64,000 nt of DNA from Uloborus plumipes (taxonomy: Eukaryota > Arthropoda > Arachnida > Araneae > Uloboridae), in the NCBI GenBank assembly GCA_038373865.1, contig JAXGGA010004443.1, positions 1 to 64,000 on the forward strand, written 5' to 3'. Every line of letters begins with the position of its first letter. Positions within the stretch are counted from its first letter, which is position 1. Both the position numbers and the translations under genes were made by a program. The notes under the pieces are model-generated. The model saw nothing but the letters and a program-made list of their open reading frames with translations, made no database searches and was not told the DNA's origin. Shown piece by piece: positions 47,078-59,195 of the stretch.

Positions 47078-47719
47078 GATAAATATTTCACTTATGCGCC
47101 GAATTTTGCCTAAAATTTAAAAATTTTTATTTATTATCTTTAAGAAATAAACATTTTTCTTCACTTTCCTCTTAAATTTTTCCCCTTTATTGCTCACGGA
47201 AGGCATTTTTTCCGCATGAACTAGAGTTTGGAGAGGAACAATTATACATAATGCATCGTTTTAGAGGGAACAGCTTGTAATTACTGTCTAATCTTTTATC
47301 GTAAAACCTTTCTCGCTTTTGCGCATGCCTGAGGTCTCTTTGGATTTCCTCAAAATAGGGGAGAAATGCGAAGTAACATTCAACAGGAAGTAAGAAGCGA
47401 AAGCGCCGGCAAATGCGTCTCCTTATCCTATCACCCCTTTTTCAAATGGAAGCAATCGTGACTGCCAGGCGCACAATACGCAGACAGACAGTAGGTATGC
47501 TACAATTTTTGTTTTCTCTTTATCATTGTAGTTACTTTGCAGTAATTGCCAAACCGTACTAATATGTCCCATTTTGTATAGAAACTTCTTATTCATTCTC
47601 TCATTAGAACCTATGTTGCGTTTTAGTCCTGTAAATAGACATATTCGCTTATACATCTCTCTTACTTATGCGTCTTTTTCTAGTGGTCTCTTGGGTCGGC
47701 GTATAAGTGAGAGTTCACT
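47078..47719. mobile_element. Possible Tigger-like element
   Basis: The right end GGCGTATAAGTGAGAGTTCA with CTG is the inverse of a pogo/Tigger-type terminus. At the left TTCACTTATGCGCCGAA matches its inner 12 bp, but the outer bases are decayed. The interior has raised GC, including a CAGACAGACAG run, but no transposase. Limits are approximate. Confidence 0.3.
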
Positions 47720-48925
47720 GTAATATTGTTGCACTGAACTGCTTTCAGACTAAGCATTGGGCATACCTAAAGAGAAGAAGAGGCCGGATGATTCTTCCTC
47801 TGATAAAGAAAAAAAAGATACAAACTGTCCGCTGAAGCTCCCCATATTTGAATAACGAGCTCACTTTATTGTTATACTAGTTGTTGTGTGATTTTTAACA
47901 AACATGACGGAAGTGAATTAAATTAAAAATGATCGCCAAGATTAAAAACTAGTCAAGTGGCGTACCATAAAAAAGAACAGAATTTTTCATGTGCATACCA
48001 TACTTTTATATGTAAAAAAATCTAAAAAGTTATTCATATAAGAAGTATTGCTTGTAACGCACGTATATGACTACATACACACATTCTTTTGAGTTGTTAA
48101 ACAACATCGATTGTTCAACAGACATAAAAGGAAGTAGTGTGGGGTTTATGATTGCATATGTAGCTAATTGCACTGCATCATAATGCCACTTTGTATGAAA
48201 ATATGTCTTTTTCTCTTTCTTTTTTTCTACGTTTTCTTTTAAATATAAAATTGACCAGTTAATTACATTTTTCCTAGTCAAAACTTTCCGTGACATTCAC
48301 AGTCTAAGCCAAGCTCACAGTGTTAAAAATATTAGGAATAATCCGAATAAAAATTGAATGAACATTTAGTTAAACTTCGTTTAAAATTACAAAATACATT
48401 AAAAATTACTAAAGCAGCATATTGCACGAGGCACCATAAGTCATGACGAACAAACAGCAAACTTGAAATTCTAAAACTTTTTTTTTTTTAAACTAAAATT
48501 ATCAATTACTGAGTTCTCACCCTTTTAACTTGACGGTAATCTAGATGACAGTAGAACAAAGCTTTTAAAGATAGCATTTACGTTGCTAATCTTACCTTAT
48601 TTAAAACGATAGATGAAGTTACCAGTATTGAATATAGCTTAGTTGATAATGAGGCTTTAAGAGGACTTTCAACGTGATCCAAAAGATTTAGTTTAAAATC
48701 GTGTAATCTAGTGACAGACTGCTAGCTCAATGCCACTAACATTAAAACTTATCACCTCACAGGTTACAAATTTCTTTAAAATAAAATTTTAAGTACGAGT
48801 TTTGATTAAAATTTTTACAAATGTGCTTCGACTAATATTTGTATTACTCCTAAAAGATCTAAACGAAAGTGCCTTTAATTATTCGCAACATATGTAGCAG
48901 AAAAGTGTAATAATAAAATATTTTT
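47720..48925. other. Gene-free AT-rich spacer
   Basis: No gene recognised in this stretch. Confidence 0.5.
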
Positions 48926-49331
48926 GAAAAAAATTAGAACCGATTTCAGTTGGAAATTGCTCTAAAAAGTAAAAAATAATTTTTTTCTTTGAACACCATC
49001 GAACTACTTTTAAACATAAGTTTTGAAGTCGGCGCAAGAATGATAGGTTAAATGATATTTAACCATATTTTGCCAACATTTTTCAGAGAAATCATCAAAA
49101 ATTAAAAGCAGAATATTTGTACCATTACACGAATGTGTGGTAATCAATGAAATGTATCCATTAAAATTTAGATTTATAGTTGAATTGTAGCTGCGTATGA
49201 TTATATACATTGTTTTTGCGCCGACTTCAAAACATATGTTTAAAGGTAGTTTCGATGGTGTTCCAAAAAAAAAATTGTTTTTTACTTTTTAGAGCAATTT
49301 CCAACTGAAGTCGGTTCTATTTTTTTTCCAA
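48926..49331. mobile_element. Hairpin element with long inverted arms
   Basis: ATTAGAACCGATTTCAGTTG and on through TTTTGAAGTCGGCGCAA (48,934-49,037) is mirrored by TTGCGCCGACTTCAAAA through CAACTGAAGTCGGTTCTA (49,217-49,321). Arms are about 105 bp, enclosing about 180 bp. The GAAGTCGG motif recurs at 49,724 in CTTTTTGAAGTCGGTTAAAA, a phrase common at the ends of arthropod elements. Confidence 0.65.
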
Positions 49332-49419
49332 AAATATGTATTTCATTCTTTTTAGTGTAAATGCACTTAAAATAATCAAAATATAGTTAAAAATACATGC
49401 AGCTGTTCAAAAAAATCCT

Positions 49420-49495
49420 TCCATACCTGAACTCGATCTCATTCCATCAGGAACTTCAACCTGACGCGTTAAACCACTTGACCATCGGGTCGCTC
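49420..49495 (-). mobile_element. tRNA-Leu-like SINE head or tRNA pseudogene
   Basis: On the minus strand the sequence starts GCGACCCGATGGTCAAGTGG, which contains an A-box match (TGGTCAAGTGG). CAGG and CCTG then form an anticodon-like stem, a long variable-arm-like region follows, and GATCGAGTTC forms a degenerate B box. The length and long variable region resemble tRNA-Leu or tRNA-Ser. The acceptor stem does not pair well, so it is not a working tRNA. No tail or target duplication was found. Confidence 0.45.
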
Positions 49496-49704
49496 ATTGA
49501 AGTAAGGATTTACGATAGCACATTTTGTTTTAAATAACATGAAATTTTAGTTTTTTGATCCTAACTTTTTTTCTAGTGAACAAATATCGTCATATGAGTA
49601 CCTAAGTTACACCATCTCCTACTAATTAAAAAAAAATCGTCCAAATCGGTTCAGTAGATCAAATGCTATGTGCGAACAAAAAAAAAAAACATACGCTTTG
49701 AATT

Positions 49705-51661
49705 GAGAACCTCCTGCTTTTTGAAGTCGGTTAAAAAGAGGAGGGAATGCTATGATAAAAAAGAAATGAATGAAAATTGGAGACTTTAGTCACCTTACAA
49801 TATCGTGGGTTGCATAAGTGTTGGTATGCTATGGAATCTGAGCAGAGTGTTATCTTCTGCACCCCTTCCCCCTCAAAAAAAGAAAAACTCTCCGCACTCA
49901 GTATAAAAAAAATATTTAAAAACAAAATTAAAGCTTTTATCTTCATAAATGTTTTACTTAAGTACAAAAGTACTCTTCCCTGCATGAATTTAAGAAATAT
50001 TTTTGAAAAACCCTTTTTCATGTCAATTTTTTATTACATTCATTCACAGCTCTAATTGCAAGCTTCGAACGAATTCGACAGAATCGAACTGAAAGGGATG
50101 AAATTTTTCTACTCCAATTCCTGCACCTTATGTAACCAAAGATACCATAGTCTGCAGTTCGGTTTTAGAACTTCAATTCCAAAAAATTTCCGACCTCTAA
50201 CTCTTTAAAGCCGGCTCCGGCCGATACCGGCTTTGTAGCTTAGAACCGAGGCCGGCCGAATCCGGCCCACTTAAGCGAACACAGGGGTGGTTGGTAGCAA
50301 AAGACCCCTATTGTGAGACCCCCTACGGACGACTCTTTCTTCTCGCCGCTTGCCTCTTAGCAATTGATAGCCACAATTGCATGAATGGATAACTGTTATT
50401 GACTGCAGGATCGTGTGATCTCCTCAAAAAGTGAGAGAAGACGAATTCATAGCAATTAACTTGCGTTTGAAATTTCCTGCGCTTTTAATTTCCACTTTTA
50501 CTCCAGTTTTGCTAAGCAAATGTTATTTAGGGTTTTTATAAGTACATGCACAATTTAGCGTGATTAAAAATGGTACAAAACAGCGTTAATAAAGCTCAAA
50601 ATGAGCAAATAATTGCATACATATGCTTCAGGGTTAAAAAGAACCTTGCAACAGGTGTATTGAATTACTTGCAATATTTTACCATCTTTTAAATTTATTT
50701 TCATTATTTTTATCATTGGCGTTTTAAAAGTTCCCTACTTATTTCTCTCCAGTTTTATAACACCATAAGCAACACTATGCAAATCTGACCGACGAAAGCA
50801 TCTAAGCAGATCTGCTGGGATCTTCAACGGGTCAAATTTTGCTGTAAATTTGACAGCAAAACTCTAGTAAAAACCAACGGATTTGTGAAAAGAAAAGTGT
50901 TTCATTTAGTTCATTCGCAAAAAACGGTGTGCTTAGAAGTGTTTTAAAAATAGAAGACAGTGTGAGTGATTAAAAAATGTCCTGAAATGAGTGATTGAAA
51001 GTGTTCAACAAGTGTGTTGAAGTAAATACTTCTCTCAGAACAAAATACTGCTCCGTAAACTTCGTAAAACTGTGCTCAAAAACTGGAGGGTGGGGAGTGG
51101 GGATAAGTGTTTGTGTCCAAAAAACGTTTTCAGATAAATCGCGAATATGTTACAGTGAAAGACTAAAATTTGGTACCTGTCGGCATGCTCTAGTGAGTGT
51201 AACTCTCATATAATTCTAGAAAGATCGAGTATTTCCGGCAAACTTCCGGTAAATGTATCCCCCCTTTCAGTTTCCGATTTTTAATTCTATAATTGAGACA
51301 AAAAAAGGCTCATTAATTGCCTTTTCATTTTTGAGGACTATTCGTATAAAAATAAGGAAATATAGCTTGTTTATAGCTTGCTGCATAGCCTTTCAAAGTA
51401 ACATTTTATGCTACGTACATATCAATCTGTACAAATAGTAAACTAATATAAAAAGGCATTGTGTGTTTTTTTGTGTCGCAAAAATAGTTAAAAATCTGTA
51501 ACCATGAAAATATCTCAAAGAGAGGTTGGAAAGGAATGTAGTGTGCTGTGATATGTATAGCAAGTTGAGCTACCACGCTAACAATATTGTTTTTTCTTCA
51601 GGTAATAGGAAAGGGTAATTGAGGTTGGGGTAATCCGAGTTGAGGGTTCTGGCATAAAGTC
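49705..51661. other. Gene-free stretch with repeat relics
   Basis: No gene. CTTTTTGAAGTCGGTTAAAA at 49,719-49,738 looks like the terminus of a transposon. A cluster of CCGG words (50,208-50,282, for example GCCGGCTCCGGCCGATACC) is a short GC-rich repeat. Open frames of 70-96 codons at 49,731-50,055 and 50,995-51,213 are unrecognised. Confidence 0.45.
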
Positions 51662-51768
51662 GAAGACCAAAAGGTCTTGAAAAAGGACAGAAGATCTACG
51701 TTAAAAAGGTCCGAGTGACAAAAGGTCCGGCGGATATAAGGTCCAACGGACATAAGATCCAAAGGACT
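51662..51768 (+). repeat. Degenerate AAGGTCC tandem repeat
   Basis: AAGGTCC or AAGATCC followed by about ten bases and GGACATA or GGATATA recurs about five times at 17-20-bp spacing. It ends shortly before the hAT MITE. Confidence 0.65.
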
Positions 51769-51793
51769 AAGTTGAAATGGGATACTTTCATAG

Positions 51794-52211
51794 CAAGGGT
51801 GCCTATCCCCCCCCCCCAAGCTCAATGACGCAAATCCTCCCTAAAATTTTTCACAACCCTCTTGTCCTTTTTATTTTCACCCCTCTTTTTTATTTTATTG
51901 TTTTAAATATTATTTATTTTTTTAATGTTATTTATTTATTTTTTAAATTTTATTTATTTGTTTTCTAAAATTATAACTATTTGTTTACATATTAATTTTT
52001 TAAAAGTACTATTTATGCGCAGAATATAATCGCTTTTTTCCCCTTCCAGACATTCCAATCACACACCCGAAAAAAAAAAATAATAAGGAAATAATTTAAA
52101 TTAAAAAAATAAATTAATAATTTAAATAAATAAATTAGTTAAAAAAAATCCCCCCCCCCCAAATTTTGATGGAGCAACTTGCGCCATAATCCCCCTTTGT
52201 GGGCACCCCTG
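51794..52211. mobile_element. hAT MITE with exact 8-bp target duplication
   Basis: The left end CAAGGGTGCCTAT and the right end GTGGGCACCCCTG are inverted copies of the hAT-type terminus CAGGGGTGCCCAC. TTTCATAG flanks both sides exactly (51,786-51,793 and 52,212-52,219). C-runs sit at both subterminal positions (51,807-51,817 and 52,150-52,160). The 418-bp interior is a TTTATT-rich tract with no transposase. Confidence 0.85.
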
Positions 52212-52219
52212 TTTCATAG

Positions 52220-52851
52220 CAATTTTGGAGGAGTGTTTCAACTTAAATTCGCGCTAATAGCGCGCCCGTTTTTCACTGAGCTTCTCCCTTCCTCCAATTA
52301 CAGACAAACATTGACAAGGCCATAGCTCAACTAACTAGGACCACACTATATCTAAAAGAACAGCAAAATTGAAACATTTAATATTTTTACTGTTATTTGC
52401 TACAGTACTTTAATACCTGTCTTTTTCGCAAAATAGCATCCCCAGAAGAAATATGTTTTCAGATATGTTTTAAGATTATTTCGTTATTATTTTAACATTA
52501 TTCCTCATTTTTTTTAATTTATGTTTCAAAAAATAATGTTTAATATAATAATTAGTGAGAGAGCATTATAGCCTTTTCAAAAATCTTATAAAGGGAAAGA
52601 GAAGAAAACATCAGTGAGGAGTTGTCTAAATATTTTGTTTGTTCTCTATAACCTCTAGTAACTAAATTTTAAAAAATATTACTAATTAATGTTGTAATTC
52701 GTTATGGTTCTCGCAGTGACAGTCATGCAACATAACTAGTATTTTAAGTTATTTCGGTTAAAATATTTCTAAAATATACTATTTCAAAACTTGTTTGTCA
52801 CTAGAAACTATAGGAAATTTCTGCAAGAGTTAAAGTGGATTGCTGCGGAAA
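52220..52851. other. Gene-free spacer
   Basis: No gene recognised. A small AATTCGCGCTAATAGCGCGC palindrome lies near 52,246. Confidence 0.5.
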
Positions 52852-53121
52852 TTAAGCCTCTTGTTGTGTGGGCTGAATATGATATCCAAAAAAAACAAAC
52901 TCATTAACTGTATTTAGAGAATGGGTGCGGAAGGAAGTGCGCATGCTGTGAGAATGTCTTTCTTCTGATCGAAGCGGCTTCGACTCATTGGACAACTGAC
53001 AGTGATGTACAATTCCCTGTGGCAATTCATTTACAAGGATTGATTGCTGATAATAACCTGTGAAGATGCCTTCTTTTCGGGAGGAAAGGGAAATGAGGAA
53101 ACTTGATCTGGGCTTTTTCAT
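52852..53121 (-). other. Unrecognised open frame of 89 codons, higher GC
   Basis: The frame from ATG 53,121 reads MKKPRSSFLISLSSRKEGIF, then a Ser/His/Arg-rich stretch, and ends at 52,852. Its base composition is clearly richer in GC than the flanks, and the residues are balanced. However, I recognise no family, and no promoter, splice signal or neighbour supports it. It may be an exon, a repeat fragment or chance. Confidence 0.18.
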
Positions 53122-54839
53122 CCACGCGACTTGTTTTATTGAACGGAATTGGAAAATGGATTTATTATTGTAATAATTATTATTATTTTTAGTTTACCTT
53201 TTTTACAAAAAACATAGCAATATTTAAAAAAAAAAACTGGCTGTTAACATTTCCGAAAAAAGATAAAAACCAATCAAAGAAATGCCACAAGCACTAGGGC
53301 AAAAGACCGCGTACCCGAAGCGTGACGGTGATATAAGAAGACAGCTTACCGACTCTAATCAGTAAATAGAAAGACTGAAAAGAAAGTGTCGAGTAATTTA
53401 TGAGTAATAAAAAATTTTACAGAAAATTTTAAAGTCTTTTATCAGTAGGAAAAAGCAAAACTAAGTTTCGATAAAAATTCTCTCTAGTATAAAAATTTAC
53501 GGACAACATAACTTTTTTTTTCTTTGACAATAATATTAAAATGTTCACAGTTTTAAGCACAACCTTTAAAGTTTGCAATTGTGTTTTTTTAATTGAACAA
53601 TAGTTCTACGGAGGGGGGGGGGGGCATTTATCAAATCTGGACTTTCATATTACGCATCCTAACATTGAGTTTGACACAATATTTTAATTAAAATTTATTA
53701 TGTCAACAATCCTGAGATGTACGATATCCTATTTCTACTATACGTATTTATTTTAAGAAGACAGCAAGTGTAAATTGATTTCAATAATTTTCAACTGCCA
53801 TCTTGTATTTATTAATGAACAGAAGGATTTAGGAATTTAGATACAAAGAACTAGGAAAGTAAGAGCGGGAACTGCGTTATTCTGTTGCTTTACTGAATGC
53901 TCAGTACCCAAATACCTTCGGAACTTCGAGTTTTTCCTTTGCTCCCAGTTACATCAAAACAGAAAAAAAAATATGTATATACATATATGAGTTTTGAAAA
54001 TATTTTCATTTTTTTCAGTCATTAAAAAGTAAAATAGTTGCTAATAAATCCACTTATTATTCCTAAAGAACTTAAAACGGAATTGCAATCGGATACTTGT
54101 TTTCACACGTGACGAGGAATATTTTCCAATCTGAGTCATCAAATATGATGTACTTAAAACAGTAATTTAAAAACAGGTGTTAAAAAGGTATCAAAATCAG
54201 CATTTTCTACTTCTTAGTGAAAACTTTAATCAAAACATTTTGTCAACAATTGTCAGAAAGAGTTGGTTTTTCAAATAGTAAATCAGTCATTCTGTACTCT
54301 TTGTGACACATTTTTTTTTTTTAAATTTAGATACTAAATGAATGTTATACAAATTTTTTCTGTGAATATTTACACAAATAGACCCGAAAAATTAAACTCA
54401 ACCCCCCTCCCTGAAAATTCATAAGTGGCTAAGTTAATAAGTAGAAGAAGAAAAGGAAAAAACCCCTTTTGAAATAGTTATTGTGGAACATGTTTTTACT
54501 TTTATTTATTCATTAATTTTCGCATTTATTTATTTGTATAGTAATTTATCTCATCTCGACACGGATAGGAAGCAAAATAAGCATTCATATTATTTAAAAA
54601 TTTTGTGACTACTTCTAAAGAACTAAATATAGCTACATTTTGCGAAAAAATAAAAAACTAAAATAATAATAGTATCTTCGTTTATCTTTTATGGTTTTTT
54701 GAATAATAAATAGCATTCTGAATAAAAACGAAGAATAATATTTCCAGATTCCGAACTTTTTTTCTTTTTTTTTTCAATCTACTACTCTCAAAGCTCGTAG
54801 GACACTTTTATACACCGAAAGGAAATAGTTGAGGGTAAT
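53122..54839. other. Gene-free AT-rich spacer
   Basis: No gene. A G-run of about 12 bases lies at 53,613-53,624; the rest is AT-rich. Confidence 0.5.
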
Positions 54840-55532
54840 CAACAAAACTTGATGAGATCGTTTGTGAGAGCGAGTGTCCACTCGCCCGAAGGATAAACGT
54901 TAAGGTGACAGCTTCACCACGCCTATTGTAATTAGCGCATTGAAAACGAGCCGCGCTGCTCGACGGGGGGTCAAGACTTGGACGATTCCACTTCCCAAAT
55001 CGCTCAATGGAAAAACTCAGGACTTAACGGTAGTAAAAAATTCCCCCCTTCTCGATCCTAAAGAGAAGTCACCAGAAGTTGTCTACAACTGTATTTTTAG
55101 AGCTAAAATGTGGAAATTTTTGGGTAATTTCTGCGCGAATATTACATCTAAAACTCAGATTTATATTGCTAATGTAAAAGTCTACTTAAACTTGATTTCT
55201 TTCTGACGAAAGAGATATTAGTTATGTTTTTTAATTCTTTCCATTCACGAATGGTTTATTTGAACATTTATGACTTTGAAGCGGATCTTGTGCGAAAAGG
55301 GTTGCAAAGCGTGTATTACCCCTCCCCCCCCCCAGTGAAAAGTCAATATTCGTCACTGCGACCAGCTCCCCCTATTTTTACAAAGTTCCTACGAGACTAG
55401 TCTGTACCCCTCCTCCCCCCCAGTACAGTGTCTTAAGGTTCTTGCACCAAAAATCCCAACACAACGAACCTACCAACGAAACTTGTAAATCCGCCGCTGA
55501 GGATAACCGTGTACCATTTTCCTCGCAAAACG
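54840..55532. other. Unassigned stretch with raised GC
   Basis: Words such as GAGCCGCGCTGCTCGACGGG (54,949-54,968) stand out from the AT background, followed by C-runs near 55,326 and 55,416. An 88-codon frame (54,940-55,206) begins with TTG and is unrecognised. No RNA fold or repeat partner was identified. Confidence 0.35.
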
Positions 55533-56123
55533 TTAACAACTATATTGATGAACCAAAAGAGTGGTACAACCGTTGAAACGCTTTCCTCTCACGTTCAAAG
55601 ACGCAGGATCAAACCTGGCACCAGTCAACAAATCAAGATGCAGAAAATCGATAGCGTCAGTGTCGTATGTAGGGCATGCAAAAAATCCATCGAGGACTCG
55701 TTTGACGTAGAGTAGCTCTTTGCAAAATAGAATTCCTAGTGCAGTTTCGAATCGAATGAAGCCCAGGTGCCTCCATCTAGTGGAGAAACAGGGCACTAAC
55801 ATTTTCCTGACAATGGCCTTCGCTGATAGTGGTGCCACATCAATATAAATAAAAGATTGCCGGTCTCGGAGACTACACAAGATCTGCAAATGGTTAGTAG
55901 CCAATACGCAGACGTTTGAAATAAACGAACTATAATGAGGATGATGGTGGGCTGACTCTGTTAACCCAATATTCAAGAAAGCATGGGACAGAATTTTGTT
56001 ATCAAAGTAAATAAGTAATTGTTGGTTTAGAAGTGGCATCGAGAAGAGTAGATGAATACTTTTGGTACAACATCTAACTAATTGGTGAAATAAATCTTTT
56101 GCGTAATTTTTTGACTGCTTCAA
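55533..56123 (-). CDS. Unrecognised open frame of 196 codons
   Basis: This is the longest open frame outside the transposons, in a locally GC-richer stretch. It starts MKQSKNYAKDLFHQLVRCCT and contains a run KAIVRKMLVPCFSTRWRHLG and DFLHLDLLTGARFDPASL. Composition is balanced, with many Cys, His and Leu. It has no signal peptide, membrane segment or motif I recognise. A TATA-like TTTATTTATATTGATG lies inside it rather than upstream, and no splice sites or paralogues are visible. The opposite strand shows only a 68-codon frame. It could be an unfamiliar transposon fragment, a lineage-specific gene or chance. Confidence 0.2.
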   Translation of the reverse strand: MKQSKNYAKDLFHQLVRCCTKSIHLLFSMPLLNQQLLIYFDNKILSHAFLNIGLTESAHHHPHYSSFISNVCVLATNHLQILCSLRDRQSFIYIDVAPLSAKAIVRKMLVPCFSTRWRHLGFIRFETALGILFCKELLYVKRVLDGFFACPTYDTDAIDFLHLDLLTGARFDPASLNVRGKRFNGCTTLLVHQYSC

Positions 56124-56436
56124 AGCAGAAAAAAAAAATGCTTAAAATCTGACGAATAAAATACCTCTAGCAAAGACCACAATACTAATAGAATAAAATT
56201 TTCCAAACATTAGTACTCAAAATCTTTGAATGACAATGTCATCGTTTTATTATAGCATTCTACAACTGTAGAATTGAAGAGAACGCAGCTTTTTTACTTA
56301 AATTTGCGTTTAGAAGTTTCAAACATAACATATAATTAAAAATTGTTGTATATATTTCATAGGTAGAGGATAAATAGGGCATGAAAATTTGCTCTCAGCA
56401 CCGTAAATTGTTAGTTTATTGTTCTAAACATATATA
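56124..56436. other. Gene-free AT-rich spacer
   Basis: Nothing recognised between the unassigned frame and the mariner element. Confidence 0.5.
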
Positions 56437-57343
56437 CCAGATGTGTAAGTATGAAACCGGAATTTTTCTACAGAAAAAACACGTTTATTGTAAAGATATG
56501 AAACAAGGTACCATATTCAAAGTATTGTCCGTCGCTATCTATACATTTTTGCTATCTTTCTGGCAATTTGTGGATTCCGCGCCAAAAGAACTGTTGATCT
56601 TTTGAGGCAAACCAGTCATCGAGCCATTTTCGTACAGCTTCATAAGAAGTCAAGCGCTGCTCAGCAATTGCGTGTCCCATCGATGCAAACAAGTAATAAT
56701 CGGATGGGGCAAGGTCCGGTGAGTAAGCCGCATGCAAAAGAATCTTTCAACAGAACGACTCTATCGTTTCCTGGACCGATTTAGCTTTGTGTGCTGGTGC
56801 GTCGTCATGCAGCAAAATCACCTTGTGTTGTCTTTGTTGGTATTCTGGTCGTTTTGCACTCAAAGCTCGATTCAAATTGGTCATTTGTTGTCGGCAGCGT
56901 TCAGTATTGACAGTTTCAACAGGTCTTCGTCCAACAAGGCTTGCAGGTCAGCGTCTTCAAACTTTTTCGGTGGTTTTCCACGTTCTTCGTTCCTCACGTC
57001 AAAATCGCCATTTCTGAACCGTTTGAACCACTCGAAACACTGTTTTACCGAGAGCATGCTCACCATACGCCTACACAAGCATTCGATACGATTCGGCTGC
57101 GGTTTTCTTCAGATGAAAACAGAAAACTAGTGATGTCGGCAAATCGTAATTTGTTGGCACAAAACTCGACATGTTTATCTCTAATAAACTAATGCTACTG
57201 AATGAAACTCGTACCATTGTGAGTTGGAAATCTTTGTCTAATATCAATACAACAACAAGACACCGCTGACGTGATGAATCGGTAACTACATCGACACCTA
57301 GCGCCACCTATGGGAAATTCCGGTTTCATACTTACACACCTGG
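56437..57343 (-). mobile_element. Internally deleted mariner element
   Basis: Terminal inverted repeats CCAGATGTGTAAGTATGAAA and the inverse of CCAGGTGTGTAAGTATGAAA (one mismatch) are flanked by TA on each side. The element is 907 bp, against about 1.3 kb for a full mariner. The missing length is in the middle of the transposase gene. The outer ends are intact, so it could still be mobilised by an active relative. Confidence 0.9.
56469..57172 (-). pseudogene. Mariner transposase, deleted and frameshifted
   Basis: Transposase of the DD34D mariner family, which cuts and pastes the element at TA sites. The start is at 57,172 (MSSFVPTNYD). The N-terminal DNA-binding part runs through SVKQCFEWFKRFRNGDFDV and GKPPKKFEDADLQALLDED. 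The frame then jumps near 56,928 directly to ETVNTERCRQQMTNLNRALS, the second catalytic region (VILLHDDAPAH) and the third (YSPDLAPSDYYLF). About 150 residues that normally lie between, including the first catalytic aspartate (VTGDE region), are gone. Other lesions are a stop at codon 38 or so, a frameshift near 57,053, a stop before KILLHAAYSPD, and a stop plus shift near the C-terminus. It cannot be active. Confidence 0.88.
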
Positions 57344-59195
57344 TATATACGAAAAATAAGTTTAAAAGAATTTTTCCATTTTAAACACCTATGCGAATGA
57401 AATTGCAACATTTATTTGGTTACACCAGTGATTCACAACCTTTTTACAGCTACCGCCCCCTTTAGAACTGAAAATATTTTCAACGCCCCCTTTGCGTACG
57501 GGCGTGAAACTGGAAGAGGGGATGGAGGAAAAGCAGTTTTTTTTTTTTTTTTTTTGACAGGTTTAGCGAGTTGAAAATAACTATAGAGTAAAAAAACTTA
57601 TGCTTCAATGTTTTACTCTTTAAAAAAAATTTCTCCAAAAAAGAGGGAATTTTTTTGCACCAAAAACATGCGTCAAAGAATCAACCAAATACCTAAAATG
57701 GTTCAAATTAAATGACTGACCAATTCTGAACGTAATTAAGAACAAAACGGTTTGACATAAAAATACGTTGTTTTCAACATTTTTACTTGAAAACCCATAT
57801 ACACTGCGATGCAAAAGTTTGGACAAAATGCAAATATGTGAATAAAAAGAAAACTATCCAACGAATGCTTTCAAATTTCTACTGCAGGTACACAATATGG
57901 TCCCAAATACGTGTCTGGAATTCTTATAACTATAACTGGAATCAAGTTTTGGATATTACAAGAGACAATTTTTACATTGTTGCAAAAGTTTAGACAATAG
58001 TCAGATTTTATGCAAATAACCCTTTAAATGTGATTGGTGGAGGAAATGCGGGACTGTATTATTCATTTATAAAGTGCAGATTGCTGAATAAATAATCAAA
58101 ATCTCAAAAGCTCTTTCGTTCTCGTGTAAAGAAGATGAGAAAGTTTGGAAGCCGAAATTTGAAAATTAACCTACTTTATTAATTTTTTGCCGTTTAAATC
58201 GGCTCTAGTATGGTAGTACATTGTTTTTTACTTTGTGGAGAGCAAATTCAGACATGCGTATCGATCAAAAATCCCAAGAAAAATTATATTTCTTAAGGGT
58301 GAAGGAATTGAAAAAACGGCTCAGACTGACGATTCGCCCCTTAATCCTACAAAACTTCAACTTGGGTCAAAAACAGCACGTAACAGCATAAGTAGATGAA
58401 CAACTGAATCGGAATGCATAAAAAATAACAAAGAATTGTGCCTGAGCCTTTTCGGACAGAGTGGCCCAAATAAGCCAGATTTTAATGTGAAAAGCAGCAT
58501 ATGTATCATCGTGACTAAAACATGAATGGTACTTTTTTGATAAAAATTATTGAAATTGGGATGGCCTAGATGGATTATAATTCTTTTCGCGGGACTTGAG
58601 AAATATCCAATGATCATATGCTATGCTGCTTTTACCAATAAAATCTGGCTTATTTGGGATACTCTATCCGAAAAGACTCAAGCACAATTCTTTGTTTTTT
58701 TTATGCATTCCGATTCAGTTGTTCATCTACTTATGCTGTCACGTTCTGTTTTTGACCCAAGTTCAAATTTTGTAGGATTAAGGGGCGAATCGTCAGTCTG
58801 AGCCGTTTTTTCAATTCCTTCATCCTTAAGAAATATAATTTTTCTTGGACTTTTTGATCGATACGCATGTCTGAATTTGCTCTCCACAAAGTAAAAAACA
58901 ATGTACTACCATACTAGAGCCGATTTAAAAGACAAAAAAATTAATAAAGTAGGTTAATTTTCAAATTTCGGCTTCCAAACTTTCTCATATTCTTTACACG
59001 AGAACTAAAGAGCTTTTGAGATTTTGATTATTTATTCAGCAATCTCTGCACTTTATAAATGAATAATGCAGTCCCGCATTTCTTCCACCAATCACATTTA
59101 AAGGGATATTTGCATAAAATCTGACTATTGTCTGAACTTTTGCAACAATGTAAAAAAATGTCTTTTGTAATATCTAAAATTTGATTCCAGTTATA

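Noticed and set aside
49420..49495. Functional tRNA-Leu gene
   Set aside because: The acceptor stem does not pair, the anticodon loop is the wrong size and the B box is degenerate.
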